From Maniola hyperantus (taxonomy: Eukaryota; Arthropoda; Insecta; Lepidoptera; Nymphalidae), in contig NC_048539.1 in assembly GCF_902806685.2 (NCBI RefSeq), positions 15,230,378 through 15,294,377 on the forward strand: a DNA stretch of 64,000 bases. The letters run 5' to 3'. Below the pieces are notes generated by a model. It saw only the letters and a list, made by a program, of their open reading frames with translations, did no database searches and was not told where the DNA came from. Below, one piece after another: positions 1-11,795 of this stretch (positions within the stretch are counted from its first letter, which is position 1; the number at the start of each line of letters is the position of its first letter). Made by a program: the position numbers and the translations under genes.

Positions 1-354
1 TTTTCATGAAAAGATAAGCTATGTACTTTTTGAAAATCATGAGGTATTTTTTCTGATTGTCTGAGTTATTCGAATGAATAACATAATAATATGCGTGATT
101 TTTATTAGATAATAATGTCATCTCTATCAAACTTCCGTACGATTTCCAAGAATATTTTTAATTTGATTTGATAACAGTTCAGAATGTTGCCTTTATAACT
201 GTGTACCTAATAAAATTTAGGTGATAAAATTCAGTCATAAAATTTGTTGGAATTCATAATTTTGTTTAGGTACCTTACTTTATTTAATTACTGTATTTAC
301 TTTATTTAATTAGTACACCCCTTCCGCTTTCTTTAATTTTTATAATATCCTCTA

Positions 355-482
355 CCCTAAGGTTGCCTGGAAGAGATCGCTATTTTAGCGATAAGGCCGC
401 CTATTGTACATGCTATCTTTGTTATATGTCTATTGTTTTGGTTTTGGTATACAATAAAGCATATTTTACTTTTACTTTACTT
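355..482 (+). mobile_element. LINE 3' tail
   Basis: Contains GGTTGCCTGGAAGAGATCGC, GCGATAAGGCCGCCTATTG and an AATAAAG-rich end, the common 3' end of a jockey/CR1-type lepidopteran LINE. The same sequence occurs reversed at 53640-53790. Confidence 0.6.
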
Positions 483-754
483 ACACTAATAGTTGTGCTA
501 ATAGCAAAATTTATAGGGAAGTATAGGTAGGTACTAAGAATAAGCAGTACAGAACAAACCTACTTCAATGAATAATTACTTAATTATTTCAGTAGCAGTG
601 GATTTCAACGATCATGGATTTTATAGTAAGTATTTTACAAGATCTAGGTACATACATTTAAGTCATAGCTAAAGGGTTGTTTCGCTGCAGTCTACCCTAC
701 ACTAACCCCAGTAGGTATAACTATAGTATATTACTGATTGAACTTTATTATAAT

Positions 755-976
755 ACTAGCTTATTCCCGCGACTTCATCCGCGAGGACTACGCATATTTT
801 AAGCCCCTATTTTACCCTTTTAGGGGTTGTATTTTCAAGAATTCTTTCTTAGCGGATGTCTACGTCATAATAGCTATCTGCATGCCAAATTTCAGCCCAT
901 TCCGTCCAGTAGTTTGAGCTGTGTGTTGATAGATCAGTCAGTCAGTCAGTCTGTCAATCAGCTTTTCCTTACATAG
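755..976 (-). mobile_element. Helitron family A
   Basis: Starts ACTAGCTTATTCCCGCGAC and runs through TTTAGGGGTTG, AGCTATCTGCATGCCAAA and a CAGTCAGTCAGTC run to CTTTTCCTTAC. This is the reverse orientation of the element seen intact at 10110-10345. Confidence 0.7.
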
Positions 977-1359
977 TTTATGGAGGTATAATATATCCAG
1001 CATTTACATACTAGATATAATAAAAGTCAAGAAGCGTAGTTAGGAGACAGTAACATGTGTAATCTATATGTACAGGAAACAGAAGCTTAGAGTTCATCTG
1101 CCTAATAGTTTTCTCCGGTGGGCGGCCTCGGACACGGCTATTTACCATTTACCACTCTACCGGCGAAACCGTACCGGTGTCCGGAACCATAAATTATCTG
1201 GTGCACCAGTTACTCACTTCTCACTAGGTCGCGACTGTAAACCACTCTGTCTAATGTCTATGGTAACTAAGTAATAGATGTATGTATTAAGTACAATCAT
1301 ATTTTTGGAAATCCAATCTACTTGCACGAAACGTTTATGGTACGAAGTTATAAACCGCG

Positions 1360-1578
1360 ATGTGTAATGCCCGTCCGGCGTCCATGTTTCCTGCCATGTA
1401 TAACCTAAATACCTTCAAAGCAAGAATAAATAGCCATCTTCTAGGCAAGCACGATCCAACCAAACCTCATCATTGCTATTGTAGGCAAGAGTATCGTCAA
1501 GCGCAAGTCTATCACGCAATAAAAAAACAGTTAAAAACTAAAATCCGACTAGTCCTCACGCTGAAAATGGTAAAATAG
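1360..1578 (+). pseudogene. LINE reverse-transcriptase ORF tail
   Basis: The frame reads RPASMFPAMYNLNTFKARIN then SHLLGKHDPTKPHHC, resembling the C-terminal tail of jockey/R1-type LINE polyproteins (FP.. YDL..FK.R...YL). Only this end is present. Confidence 0.45.
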
Positions 1579-1870
1579 TTTTTCTGTATATTTGGTATAT
1601 TTTAATATTGCACTATTTAAGGTATATACATATATGTATATTTTAAGCTATTGTGATTCAATATATATATTGAATCACAAAAGCATAACCCTTCCTTTTG
1701 GCTTTGCCTTAGTCGGGTAAAAAATAAAATAAAATTCCTAGAGATTATTAATTGAGCTAAGAATTGGTCATAAACAGAAGAGTCACATCTGTTGTGAAAC
1801 AGTGGCGCGGGTATTATACAGTGCCCGCGCAAATTTGACGAATCTTGTCCTTTCGGGCAAGAACATTAGT

Positions 1871-2432
1871 AAAAAACCGGCCAAGTGCGAATCAGACTCG
1901 CGCACTGAGGGTTCCGTAGTACAATCGTATTTTATCAACATTTTGCACGATAAATCAAAAACGACTTACTAGATCTCGTTCAAACCAATTTTTGGTGGAA
2001 GTTTGCATGGTAATGTATATCATATATTTTTTTTAGTTTTATCATTCTCTTATTTTAGAAGTTACAGGGGGGGGGGGGGGACACATTTTACCCCTTTGGA
2101 AGTGTCTCTCGCGCAAACTATTCAATTTAGAAAAAATTATATTAGAAACCTTAATATCATTTTTGAAGACCTATCCATAGATAACCCACACGTATGGGTT
2201 TGATGAAAAAAAATTTGAGTTTCAGTTCTAAGTATGAGGAACCCCAAAGTTTTATGTTTTTTTCTATTTTTGTGTAAAAATCTTAATGCAGTTCACAAAA
2301 TACATCTACTTATTAAATTTCAACAGTATAGCTCTTATAGTTTCGGAAAAAGTGGCTGTGACATACGGACGGACAGACATGACGAATCTATTAGGGTTCC
2401 GTTTTTTTCCATTCAGCTACGGAACCCTAAAA
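1871..2432 (-). mobile_element. Dispersed repeat with GGCCAAGTGCGA and GGGTTCCGTA ends
   Basis: Begins AAAAAACCGGCCAAGTGCGA, GACTCGCGCACTGAGGGTTC, contains GCACGATAAATCAAA, a run of 12-14 G near 2066, and ends in CGGACGGACAGAC ... AGGGTTCCG. It is the reverse of the copy at 11000-11440. Confidence 0.6.
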
Positions 2433-3111
2433 ATGACGAATTCTTGTTTCCTTTGGGACAAGGTGACAGTAGGTATCTATTAACAATGACGGAATTTAAA
2501 TTTTATGAATATTGGTATTTTTAACTGTAATTTGAACAAACCTTCGAGCATTTCGGCAATGAAAGTGTATAAATTTGTTAGTGATTCTCTCAAATTGATA
2601 TAGTTTTAGGTTTAATTATGTAGTTTGATTTTAATTTAGTTTGTAACGATGGGGCTGGCATATAGATTATCTGTAAAAGCCCCTTACAAAATAACAGATT
2701 AAAAAAAAAAACAATGACGGAGGTCTTTAGAATCAGATCCTTACCTAATATAGAATTGGTCATAAACCAAAGAGCTCAAGATCAGAAACACAATAGGTAC
2801 CAAGCGTAATCTATAGCTTATTCAAGACATAATATATCTTGTAGATTTAGCGATCTTAAAGCCTAAGAATATTGACCATAACTTAAGTTTATGCGTAAAG
2901 ACTAGTAAGAGAACGGTACGCAGGTCGTGATATGAACGAGAAATACCCGTCCTGATACAAGCTTTAATAACTTTATGTAGCGGATGCCGTTGCCGGGATA
3001 TGATAGGTTAAAGACATTGCCGCCACTTCATACGCGCATCAAATTCAAATCAATACAGTAGGTAGATAGGTATACGAATGCCACATACATAGGAATAGAA
3101 CAGTTAAGTAA

Positions 3112-3533
3112 GGGGGCATCCATAAATCACGTGAGATGTTTAAAGGGGGGAGGGGGGTCGAGTCAAATCTCATCTAATCTTACGTTGGAGAGAGGGGAGG
3201 TCTCGGCAAATATCACGCAATTTTTTTTTTCTGATTGAAACAAAAAAAAATATACTACATATTTAAGTATTCTATTGTTAAGTTTTTATTACACTTATAA
3301 CTCTCAGCAATATTGATTACTAGTCTTAACTAGTCGTAAATAAAAGCACGATTTTTTTTCTTTTTATATTAACAATCCAACGCGTTTATGTAAGAAACCC
3401 ACATTTTGAAAAATCTCACGTGAGATTGGGGGATGGGGGAGGGGGTTGAATAAAATCTCACGAAATTTCACCAGGGGGGGAGGGAGGGACAGAGAATTCA
3501 AAAAAACACCACACGTAATTTATGGATGCACCC
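3112..3533. mobile_element. Fold-back MITE with GGGGGCATCCATAAATCACG ends
   Basis: Left end GGGGGCATCCATAAATCACG, right end CACGTAATTTATGGATGCACCC; G-rich purine patches (GGGGGGAGGGGGG) lie inside both arms, and two internal CTCACGTGAGAT motifs. Confidence 0.65.
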
Positions 3534-3788
3534 TAATACAAATTTTTAGATGTATACAAAATTAGATTAAAATATCGATCAAGGATTGTAGTCTGCGTGG
3601 TTATTCTAAGGATGTAGTCTTACACATATCGTGAGACTTTTTAAATGTATGAGTTGAGCAGAAATATACGAGTCGGCAATATGACGTATTTCCTTGGTTT
3701 TCGTATGAACTCTTCCATTCTTCGGTATTTCTGCAACTTATACTATTACTTCAGAACTTGTCGTTGCATTTTCTACCTTTCCTACTTA

Positions 3789-3974
3789 TCTACACTAATA
3801 TTATAAAGAGGTAATGTCGTTAAGTTTGTTTGTAGGGGGTAATCTTTGGAACTACTGAACCGATTTTAAAAACTCTTTCACCAGTAGAAAGCTACATTAT
3901 TCCTGAGTGACATAGGCTATACGGGATCTTTAAAAACCTAAATCCACGCGGGCGAAGCCGCGGGGATTAGCTAG
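3789..3974 (+). mobile_element. Short Helitron
   Basis: Starts TCTACACTAATATTATAAAG, contains CTGAACCGATTTTAAAAAC and TTTCACCAGTAGAAAGC, and ends ACGCGGGCGAAGCCGCGGG before CTAG. A reverse copy is at 40286. Confidence 0.7.
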
Positions 3975-4445
3975 TTTTTTCTAAATTACTAGGAAGCTTA
4001 GGTCTTGAAAACTTTGAAGCTCTACCTGTATTGCTTGAAACAGACTTTGTAAATATATCTTTTTGTTTATAGGTTCAAAAACAAATATAAAACCTGTTAT
4101 GTGGTAGGTGACATAAATTTTAAACACGCTGTTGATGAAATTACTAAAATTATTATATTTCAACTCTAATTTGTCACATTAAATACCTAATAGTGTTGCT
4201 CCAGCCTCCAATTAACTACCGAAAATGGCATGATTAATAGATACAGTCATATTGATAGTGTACAGTAGTTTACAAACATTCAAATTGATATTACACCTGC
4301 GTAACAATAGCCTTTACGTGTCATGTTGACATTTAAAATTATATGCAATTAATAACACCAATTACCCACATTGAGTACCTACATATGCATACAGCATAGA
4401 CATACCAATGAGTAGAAAAAATTGTAACTATACATAGATATAGTT

Positions 4446-4525
4446 CGCGACAGGTCGAGATAGCAATCAGGGTATGAGGCAAGGACGCCCCGCACACCCA
4501 CAAGCCACCCGCGCTGGGTTATCAT
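4446..4525 (+). repeat. GC-rich dispersed repeat
   Basis: Contains CGCGACAGGTCGAGATAGC and AATCAGGGTATGAGGC. Related sequence is at 24610-24655, 33778-33862 (reverse) and 56285-56412. Confidence 0.5.
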
Positions 4526-4791
4526 CGATGTATAATGTATAATATACATCATATAATATTCAAATAGGTGTATATGAATTTCAACTTAAAGACCGCAGCA
4601 TTCAGCACGGCACCAGGGAGGCATCATAGCAAGTTTACTATTTAAAATTTTGACCGAAATTAAGGGATTCTAACTTCTAGGCTACATATAAATATTGTTA
4701 CCTCCGTACTACATAATTATTATATGGAAATAGGTATAAATGCTCAGCAGGTCTATTTTCACAGTACGTAACTCTACGTTTTTCCAAGGCT

Positions 4792-4907
4792 TTAGGGCCA
4801 GCGCACTAGACATTTGAAATATCTGTAGAAAAGTCAACTCCGGCATTTTCATAAAAACGTCGGAGCTGACTTTTACTACGGATATTACTGTCTGCGCTGA
4901 TCCTAAC
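4792..4907. mobile_element. Small fold-back element
   Basis: TTAGGGCCAGCGCACTAGAC pairs imperfectly with GTCTGCGCTGATCCTAAC, and inner GTCAACTCCG/CGGAGCTGAC lengthens the stem to about 50 bp. Confidence 0.55.
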
Positions 4908-5611
4908 TCATTAAAAACATTACTTACTACGTGCCACGAGCGATTTTAATAATTATAAATATCAAGGAAATAACGTAGAATGCAAGTCGCCATGGCAGTA
5001 AAAGCATGTCATTTCGAAAAATAAACCAGTGCCTCGAACAAGGCCTGGTTGCAAAGTTTATTCACTATAATTAAAATAAATAAACCGGCACACAGCTGAT
5101 TATGTTAGGTACGTTTAAAATTTTAATCCTAATTACTTCTGATCTTTTTTAAAGGGATAGACAATTATATTAAAAAAAAACTTAAATCTAAATTAAAAGC
5201 AAAATAAAACAACATTAAATTAAAACTAAAATAAATTAAAATAAAATCTAGCCATCAATCATCAATGGTATTTTTCCTGAGTAATTTTTTTATAAGTAAT
5301 AGTTAAAGAGTACGTTAGCAGACAACAATTCAAAAAGCGAAAAGTGACTGGAAATACTTGTGGGAAAAACGAAAAGTTCAAGATTAAATAATTAAAAAAA
5401 CAAGCTTTTTTTTCAATGGACTCAAGGCTCCCTCATTTATTATTAAAAGTTAAAACACATTGCCAACATTATTATTTAAATGTCAAATGCTAATTTGCTT
5501 AATTTATACCACGGATTTTTTCTTTTAGTTTGGTCTCAGTGTGGTAATAAAATGACGTGTATGAAATATACAACTAGGTACCCATTTAAAGTAGGTAAAT
5601 AGGAAGGTATA

Positions 5612-5705
5612 TTTCCCGCAAGTTGCTAATGCGCGCGGCCGTTATTTTAGTGACGTCAGCACTAGACTGCAGTTCCGAGCTGATGGTATATTTTTATATC
5701 GGTAT
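5612..5705. mobile_element. MITE fragment with TTTCCCGCAAGTTGCTAATG end
   Basis: Matches the more complete element at 40102-40239: TTCCCGCAA end, GACGTCAGC and AGCTGATGGTATATTTTTAT inside. Confidence 0.5.
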
Positions 5706-5712
5706 TATATAC

Positions 5713-6124
5713 CACTAGCTTATGCTTGCGACTTCGTTCGCGTGGACTACACCAATTTCAAACCCCTATTTCACTCTCTTAGGGGATGATATTTCAAAAA
5801 TCCTAATGCCTAAGTCATAATAGCTATCTGCATGCCCGATCCGTCCAGTAGTTTGAGCTGTACGTTGATAGATCAGTTAGTACGACAGTCAGTCAGTCAG
5901 TCTAGATTATGCTCGCGACTTCGTCCGCGTGGACTACTCGAATTTCCCTATTTCACCCCCTTAGGGGTTGAATTTTCAAAAACCCTTTCTTAGCGGATGT
6001 CTACATCATAATAGCTATCTGCATGCCAAATTTCAGCCCGATCCGTCCAGTAGTTTGAGCTGGGCGTTGATAGATCAGTCAGTCAGTCAGTCAGTCAGTC
6101 ACCTTTTCCTTTTATATATTTAGA
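5713..6124 (-). mobile_element. Two Helitron family A copies head to tail
   Basis: A first copy begins ACTAGCTTATGCTTGCGAC and ends in CAGTCAGTCAGTC near 5901, immediately followed by a second beginning CTAGATTATGCTCGCGAC and ending CCTTTTATATATTTAGA at 6124. Tandem insertion at the terminus is typical of Helitrons. Confidence 0.7.
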
Positions 6125-6129
6125 TAAGA

Positions 6130-8110
6130 CTACAGAACAAAAACTGGGTTCACTGTATCCCGTACACTCCCTACCGAGTATGACCACATATAATAGTACA
6201 GGTAGTAAAACTAAAGGTCACTTGTCGGCCAAGTTAGTAAGTACAAAAGGCGTGGACATATTGCATACCCTGGTCCCTGAACCAAAGATATTATTAGGTG
6301 TAACAAAATTGTTGAAATTTTCTTGCATTATATTAAAATAGATAGACGTTAGTACTATTATATCTTCTGTGGAGTAGAGCTGTAAAATATGTGTATAAAT
6401 AATAACAATAAAAAATAAAATCATTTTATTTCAGGTCAGAGACCCATATAAAAACATGTTGATAATTAAAAATTAAAATGTGTATAAACAATATTTTGTT
6501 AAAATCATTTAAAAAAAAATGAATAGTCATTTTGCGTTCGGGATCCCCTTAGCCAGTGTTTATAGAACACATTGTCATATGTTCCTACTTCCTAGTTATG
6601 TGTTACCTATTGCACGAATAGTATTTTTTCCACCGATGTATACCTAATTTTTTCTGACATCGGAGCATCAGTCAAACATGGTCAACCTATGTCAGCTTTG
6701 TGGATTACTCGTAAAATTCTAAACTCTATTTCCGGTTTCAGCCATAAAGTATATCTCACTAAGCATTTGAGCTATCAATTCTAAATACGGTAGGTTATCA
6801 TTGAGCTCATATGTATATTATGCTCTACCTTTTATATTTTTCTACGTATTTAGTTAAATGTAAAAGAGACACGTACGATCGTAAATAATGATATTCATAA
6901 CACTAATAGGGCCGATAGTGAACTAGATCATAAGCCGCGTCGTCGCGTCGTGAGAAAATAACAGCAATTTTCAGCGCAAGCAATTCCTAGTGCGTGGTCG
7001 GAATCGATTCGGTCTATTATGGTTTAAATTAAACATGAAGTCTTTTGTAACTCTTTCAAGCCTGCGCCGGAGAACAATATGCATGACGTGTATTGAGGCT
7101 TCCTGCCCGTGATTGCAGCGTGGGCGACAATATTCATATCTGTTACTGGCGACTTGCTCACATCTCCGGTCTTTATTGCTTAATAGAGATTTGTAAAAAA
7201 AATCTTCTTAAACTAGTACAGTTCTTGCAATTCACGAAGGCTAGTGAACTTTATTAATTGTGGTAACGTCGTCGTTTACATGGTCATTGCATAAGTGTGA
7301 GTGCATGTCGGACCAATAAGTCGCGAGCAAGCGCTGTCAAACGCACACATTTAGTGTACCTTACGTATACCAATACGACTTAAACACAAGCATGAGTCAG
7401 TGGCCTTCGTGAAATGCAAGAACTATACTTAATAGTGGCTTAATATTAGAACTAATAGTGACTTAATATTAGAACCTACATTTGTTCATAATAGTATGTA
7501 TAGTATGTATGTAAGTATAAGACTACAGAGGAATGTGCAGTGCTCAGACAAGCCGCCAAGCGCTTACGAGCACGAAGAAACCAATATTGTAAGTGTTTTT
7601 TCTGTTTGTGTGGAAAAAAAAAAAAAAAAACTGACAGTCAATTGTTATGATATCTACTTCTGTTTCTAGTATCTACGATGAAGCAGTCTCAAAGAGTAAA
7701 CAAATATACATGTAGGTAGGTATAGGTAACAACGAAATAAATTTACATTATTTTTACAATCTTATGTTGTATTTACAATCTTTAGACTTATTACAATCAT
7801 AACTTTATAATAAAGTAACTATACCTATTTAGTCATTTGTACGTAGTTATGGTAAAAATATTTAGATATTTTGACAGGCTAAGAATTGAGATACATATTT
7901 GAAGAGATTACCAGTCCATAAATATAAAGCGGCGGCGACACAGTTCTTTTAACGTGCGAGGAATAAAAAAAAACATTATGTTAAGGCGGTAGCTCCTATA
8001 TACTTTGACGAGTTGTTATTCTAAGCTTTGACTATTAAACAATCAAAGCTCTTCTATTAAACCGCATCGCATCGCAACGCGCAGCAGTTTTATTCTTCAA
8101 CTGGTCGTAA
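6130..8110. other. No gene recognised
   Basis: Nothing certain. An AT-rich stretch with simple direct repeats at 7438-7515 (TTAATATTAGAACTAATAG) and an A-run at 7613-7630. A 68-codon minus-strand frame at 6218-6424 has no recognisable family. Confidence 0.4.
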
Positions 8111-8111
8111 A

Positions 8112-8276
8112 TCTAAATATATAAAAGGAAAAGGTGACTGACTGATTTATCAACGCATAGCTCAAACTATCGGACGTATCGGGCTGAAATTTGGCATGCA
8201 GGTAGTTATTATGACGTAGGCCGCTAAGGGTTTTTGAAAATTCAACCCCTAAAGGGGTGAAATAGGGGTTTGAGAT
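8112..8276 (+). mobile_element. Helitron family A, 3'-truncated
   Basis: Starts TCTAAATATATAAAAGGAAA, contains CTCAAACTATCGGACG and AACCCCTAAAGGGG, but lacks the terminal hairpin and CTAG. Confidence 0.65.
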
Positions 8277-8393
8277 TTGCTAATGTTTGATGAGGACAAA
8301 ATAAGAATTTAAGAAAAAATTGTATCGGTACAAAATACTTCACAAAAATATATAAATTGATTAGATTTGCAAGATAATATATTGTGGCTAATT

Positions 8394-8538
8394 CCGTTGT
8401 ACAGAATCTCTAAACTAAACTAAAATGGCACGTCTAAATCTATTGCTATCCCTTTCATAATGTTGCTTGCGGAAAAGGATAGCACTAGATTTAGACCTGT
8501 TAATTTAGTTTAGTTTAGAGATTGTGTACTAGAGAATT
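8394..8538 (+). mobile_element. MITE, same family as the Rop exon 4a flanks
   Basis: Starts GTGGCTAATTCCGTTG and carries both inverted CTCTAAACTAAACTAA arms around a middle containing GCTTGCGGAAAAGG. The outermost right end is diverged. Its presence far from Rop shows that the Rop copies belong to a dispersed mobile family. Confidence 0.75.
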
Positions 8539-8928
8539 GTGTACATTGATTGATTTGATTAAGATCCTTGTATGTTTTTTTTATTTTTACTTTATGTTGC
8601 GTGTCTGTAAAGAATAAATAAAAATTAAAAATTAACTACTACAATATATTTCGTGAATCGCTGCTGCAAAACAAGAAATTTCATAGGTAAGAATCTGATA
8701 TTATACCGTGACGATTCGCCTTAAGAGATCTGAATATTTATTTGATGGCTTCAAGCTTTTATCAAATAACGGCCACACTTAGATATTTATGTATTCCTAC
8801 GACGTGATGTCATAAATACGCGGGGGAAAGGAAAACTATTATTTTGTTTCATTGATGGTTGTTACATTCTAGGTATCGTGTAACGTGTGAAAAGTTTTAC
8901 TAGAAGCGTATGCTGAATTTTTATTAGC

Positions 8929-9122
8929 TACTAGCTGATGCCCGCACCTTCGTCCGCGTGGAATTAGGTTTGCTAAAAACGCCATGGAAACTATTTGATT
9001 ATCCGGGATAAAAGTAGCGTATGTCACTCTCCAGGTCTTTATTTATACCCATGCAAAAAATCACGTCACTCTGTTGCACCGTTGCGACGTGATTGAAGGA
9101 CGAACCAACAAACCAATAAACT
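8929..9122 (-). mobile_element. Helitron family B fragment
   Basis: ACTAGCTGATGCCCGCACC, then CGGGATAAAAGTAGC, ATCACGTCACTCTGTTGCAC and GTGATTGAAGGACGAACC, matching 10568-10795. The distal end is missing. Confidence 0.65.
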
Positions 9123-9583
9123 TTTAAAAAGATTTTATTGTCTTGCGAGGTGTGAAAAGTAGAGTATTGAACTTGGGAGTAATACCCCTAAGTTCAATCC
9201 TCCCCCCGCTTCACTCAGGATTCTAGATACAACACCCTCGCTACGCTTGGGAGTTACTCCAAATTGCCTCGTTACGCTTGGGATTTATCCCGGCGCCCGT
9301 AAAGTAAGACATTAGATTACCCCCATGTTGAATAATCTACTAATACTTTGTACCTACGTCCTACGTACATGGCAATATATACATGTACTTAATAAATATA
9401 ATTTTCATAGAGCGTAGGCGCAACAGCTCGCAACAGGCCCGCAGAGAAAGCCATGCAATTTGACACAATTAACAACACAAAGTACCACTCTAATATACAA
9501 AGTACACAATAAATTGAATTATGATTAAACTAACAGCCATTGTTAAGAAAGAGATAAAAATATGTTGACATTACATTATTAAG

Positions 9584-9745
9584 TACAGTGCGACAAGACT
9601 CTCTTGGCACTTGAATGACATTAACGGGGGGGCGCTATTGGAGAATAAAGGCTTGGAATATTCAAACAAGAACAAAGGGGGGATACTTGACGGCAACGTT
9701 AGTTCCGATTTCCGCCACGCGCCGAGACAGCCTTGTCGCACTGTA
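9584..9745. mobile_element. mariner-type MITE
   Basis: TACAGTGCGACAAG at the left and CTTGTCGCACTGTA at the right are perfect inverted repeats, flanked by TA. GC-rich interior with GGGGGGGCGC. No coding frame. Confidence 0.7.
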
Positions 9746-10109
9746 GCCCCTTTATAATAATTCTGTATTAGAAATACTTAAATACTAACCACTTTAATCT
9801 CATTTAGGCCTCAAAGCAGTCACGATTGAATTTCAGTAGAACTCGAATGATTGATTTGATAAAATATCGGGTCAATTGGGTCAACAACTGAACGGTTATG
9901 CACCAAGTACTCAACCCAGTTCATATTTGTTTCGAATAAGATTTTTTCTGCGTATATTTTTAGAGCACTCTAGAAAACTTCGAATTTAATAAACTGTTTA
10001 TTACCTACTCGGTGCAAGTGCAACATGGCAATTTTTTTTTTTAAATTTGACCTCTCGAGTGATGTAGGCATGTTGTAATAAGAGTGTTGTTAATCTACTT
10101 ATATCTATA

Positions 10110-10345
10110 TCTAAATATATAAAAAGAAAAGGTGACTGACTGACTGACTGAGTGACTGACTGACTGATCTATCCACGCACAGCTCAAACTACTGGACGGA
10201 TTGGGCTAAAATTTGGCATGCAGATAGCTATTATGACGTAGGCATCCGCTAAGAAAGGATTTTTGAAAATTCAACCCCTAAGGGGGTGAAATAGGGGTTT
10301 GAAATTTATGTAGTCCACGCGGACGAAGTCGCGAGCATAAGCTAG
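10110..10345 (+). mobile_element. Intact short Helitron, family A
   Basis: Complete reference copy for the window: TCTAAATATATAAAAAG start, a GACTGACTGACTGAGTGACT run, GGGGGTGAAATAGGGG, then CACGCGGACGAAGTCGCGAG hairpin region and CTAG end, lying between A-type and T-type flanks. Confidence 0.75.
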
Positions 10346-10556
10346 TATTATATAAAAGGAAAAGCTGACTGACTGACTGACTGACTGATCTATCAACGCA
10401 CGGCTCAAACTACTGGACGGATCGGGCTGATATTTGGCATGCAGATAGCTATTATGTCGTAGACGTCCACTAAGAAAGGTTTTTTGTAAATTCAACCCCT
10501 TAAGGGGTAAAATAGGTGTTTGAAATTTGTGTAGTCCACTCGGACGAAGTCGCTAG
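10346..10556 (+). mobile_element. Second Helitron family A copy, joined to the first
   Basis: Follows directly with TATATAAAAGGAAAAGCTG and ends CACTCGGACGAAGTCGCTAG. The junction shows one element inserted beside the 3' end of the other. Confidence 0.7.
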
Positions 10557-10567
10557 TGTATAAATAG

Positions 10568-10795
10568 ACTAGCTGATGCCCGCGACTTCGTCTGCGTGGA
10601 ATTAGGTTTTTTAAAAATCCCGTGGGAACTCTTTTATTTTCCGGGATAAAAAGTAGCCTATGTCACTCTGCAGGTCTTTATCTATCCTACACATGCAAAA
10701 AATCACGTCAATCCGTTGCACCGTTGCGACGTGATTGAAGGACAAACCAACAAACCAACAAACAAACACACTTTCGCATTTGTAATAAGGGTACT
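10568..10795 (-). mobile_element. Helitron family B
   Basis: ACTAGCTGATGCCCGCGAC end, CCGGGATAAAAAGTAGCC, AATCACGTCAATCCGTTGC, GACGTGATTGAAGGAC and CACTTTCGCATTTGTAAT; reverse orientation. Confidence 0.7.
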
Positions 10796-10999
10796 GATTT
10801 ATTAATATATCTACAGTTTATAAATTCTGGTTAGTTTTAGAAGCTCTAGAAAACTTCGAATTATTACCTCGTGCAAGTGCAACCATACGGCGATTTTTTT
10901 TTAATTTGACCTTTCGAGTAATGTCTAGGCATGTTGTAATAAGGGTGTTCGATGTTAAAGTATAAATAGATTTATGAAAAACAGTTAATAAATTCTTGT

Positions 11000-11051
11000 T
11001 AGGGTTCCGTACCTCAAAAGGAAAAACGGAACCCTTATAGGATCACTTTGT

Positions 11052-11083
<32 letters not shown>

Positions 11084-11440
11084 AAGAAACCTACAGGGTA
11101 CTTCCCGTTGACCTAGAATCATGAAATTTGACAGGTAGGTGGGTCTTATAGCTGGCTTTAGGGGAAAAATCTGAAAACCGTAAATTTAGGGTTAGATCAC
11201 ACAAACAAAATTAAATTGTAGTCATGAACTAATAATTAGTATTTTCAATATTCGAAGTAAGATATTCTATATCAAGTGGGGTATCATATGAAAGGGCTTT
11301 ACTTGTGCATTCTAAAACAGATTTTTATTTATTTTTATGCATCATAGTTTTTTAATTATCGTGCAAAATGTCGAAAAAATATGACTGTAGTACGGAACCC
11401 TCAGTGTGCGAGCCTGACTCGCACTTGGCCGGTTTTTTTT
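11000..11440 (+). mobile_element. Dispersed repeat with GGGTTCCGTACC start
   Basis: AGGGTTCCGTACCTCAAAAG, a GTCTGTCTGTCTGTC run, CTAGAATCATGAAATTTG, GTATCATATGAAAGGGC and a GCACTTGGCCGGTTTTTTT end. It is the most complete copy in the window. Confidence 0.65.
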
Positions 11441-11795
11441 ATTCGGATTCGAATCGTTAACATTAGTAATTGCTAGAGCAAAGCCAGTACAGCCAACTAT
11501 TACTAATATTTACATGAATAATATGAGTAATTTCTGAGCAAACACAAATCACCTTTCCCCTCAACGTCCTGCCTCATCAAGCAAATGAATATTTATTGAA
11601 AGTGTATGAATCATGTGTTTGAATGAAGCGTAATGTAAGAGCAGCGCTCTTATTACCTAGAAATTGTACGCCAAGAGATAACAAGCCATACAAAGATTCC
11701 CACAATTGCTTGATGTAACAAAGATGCAGTATTAGATAACGAGTGTTGATGGTTTTAGAATGTTTTGAATTTAATCCCGCTACTTAATATATAAA

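Larger units (their letters stand above)
9950..10955 (+). repeat. Local direct duplication split by Helitrons
   Basis: A 140-bp unit occurs at 9950-10095 and again at 10817-10955: CTCTAGAAAACTTCGAAT, GTGCAAGTGCAAC, TTTGACCTCTCGAGT and GCATGTTGTAATAAG are shared. The three Helitron copies lie between the two units. Confidence 0.65.

Noticed and set aside
2066..2079. G-run as a regulatory quadruplex
   Set aside because: A single homopolymer inside a repeat copy; more likely replication slippage.
2234..2524. 96-codon frame starting MRNPKVLCFF
   Set aside because: It lies across a dispersed repeat (1871-2432) and its flank; the codons are repeat sequence, not a gene.
6218..6424. 68-codon minus-strand frame with a hydrophobic start
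   Set aside because: AT-driven composition, no recognised domain, and only weak splice-like signals (TTTTACAG, GGTATG).
10134..10165. GACTGACT tandem run as a microsatellite or CRISPR-like repeat
   Set aside because: It is an internal part of every family A Helitron copy here. Units are 4 bp without spacers, so it is not CRISPR.
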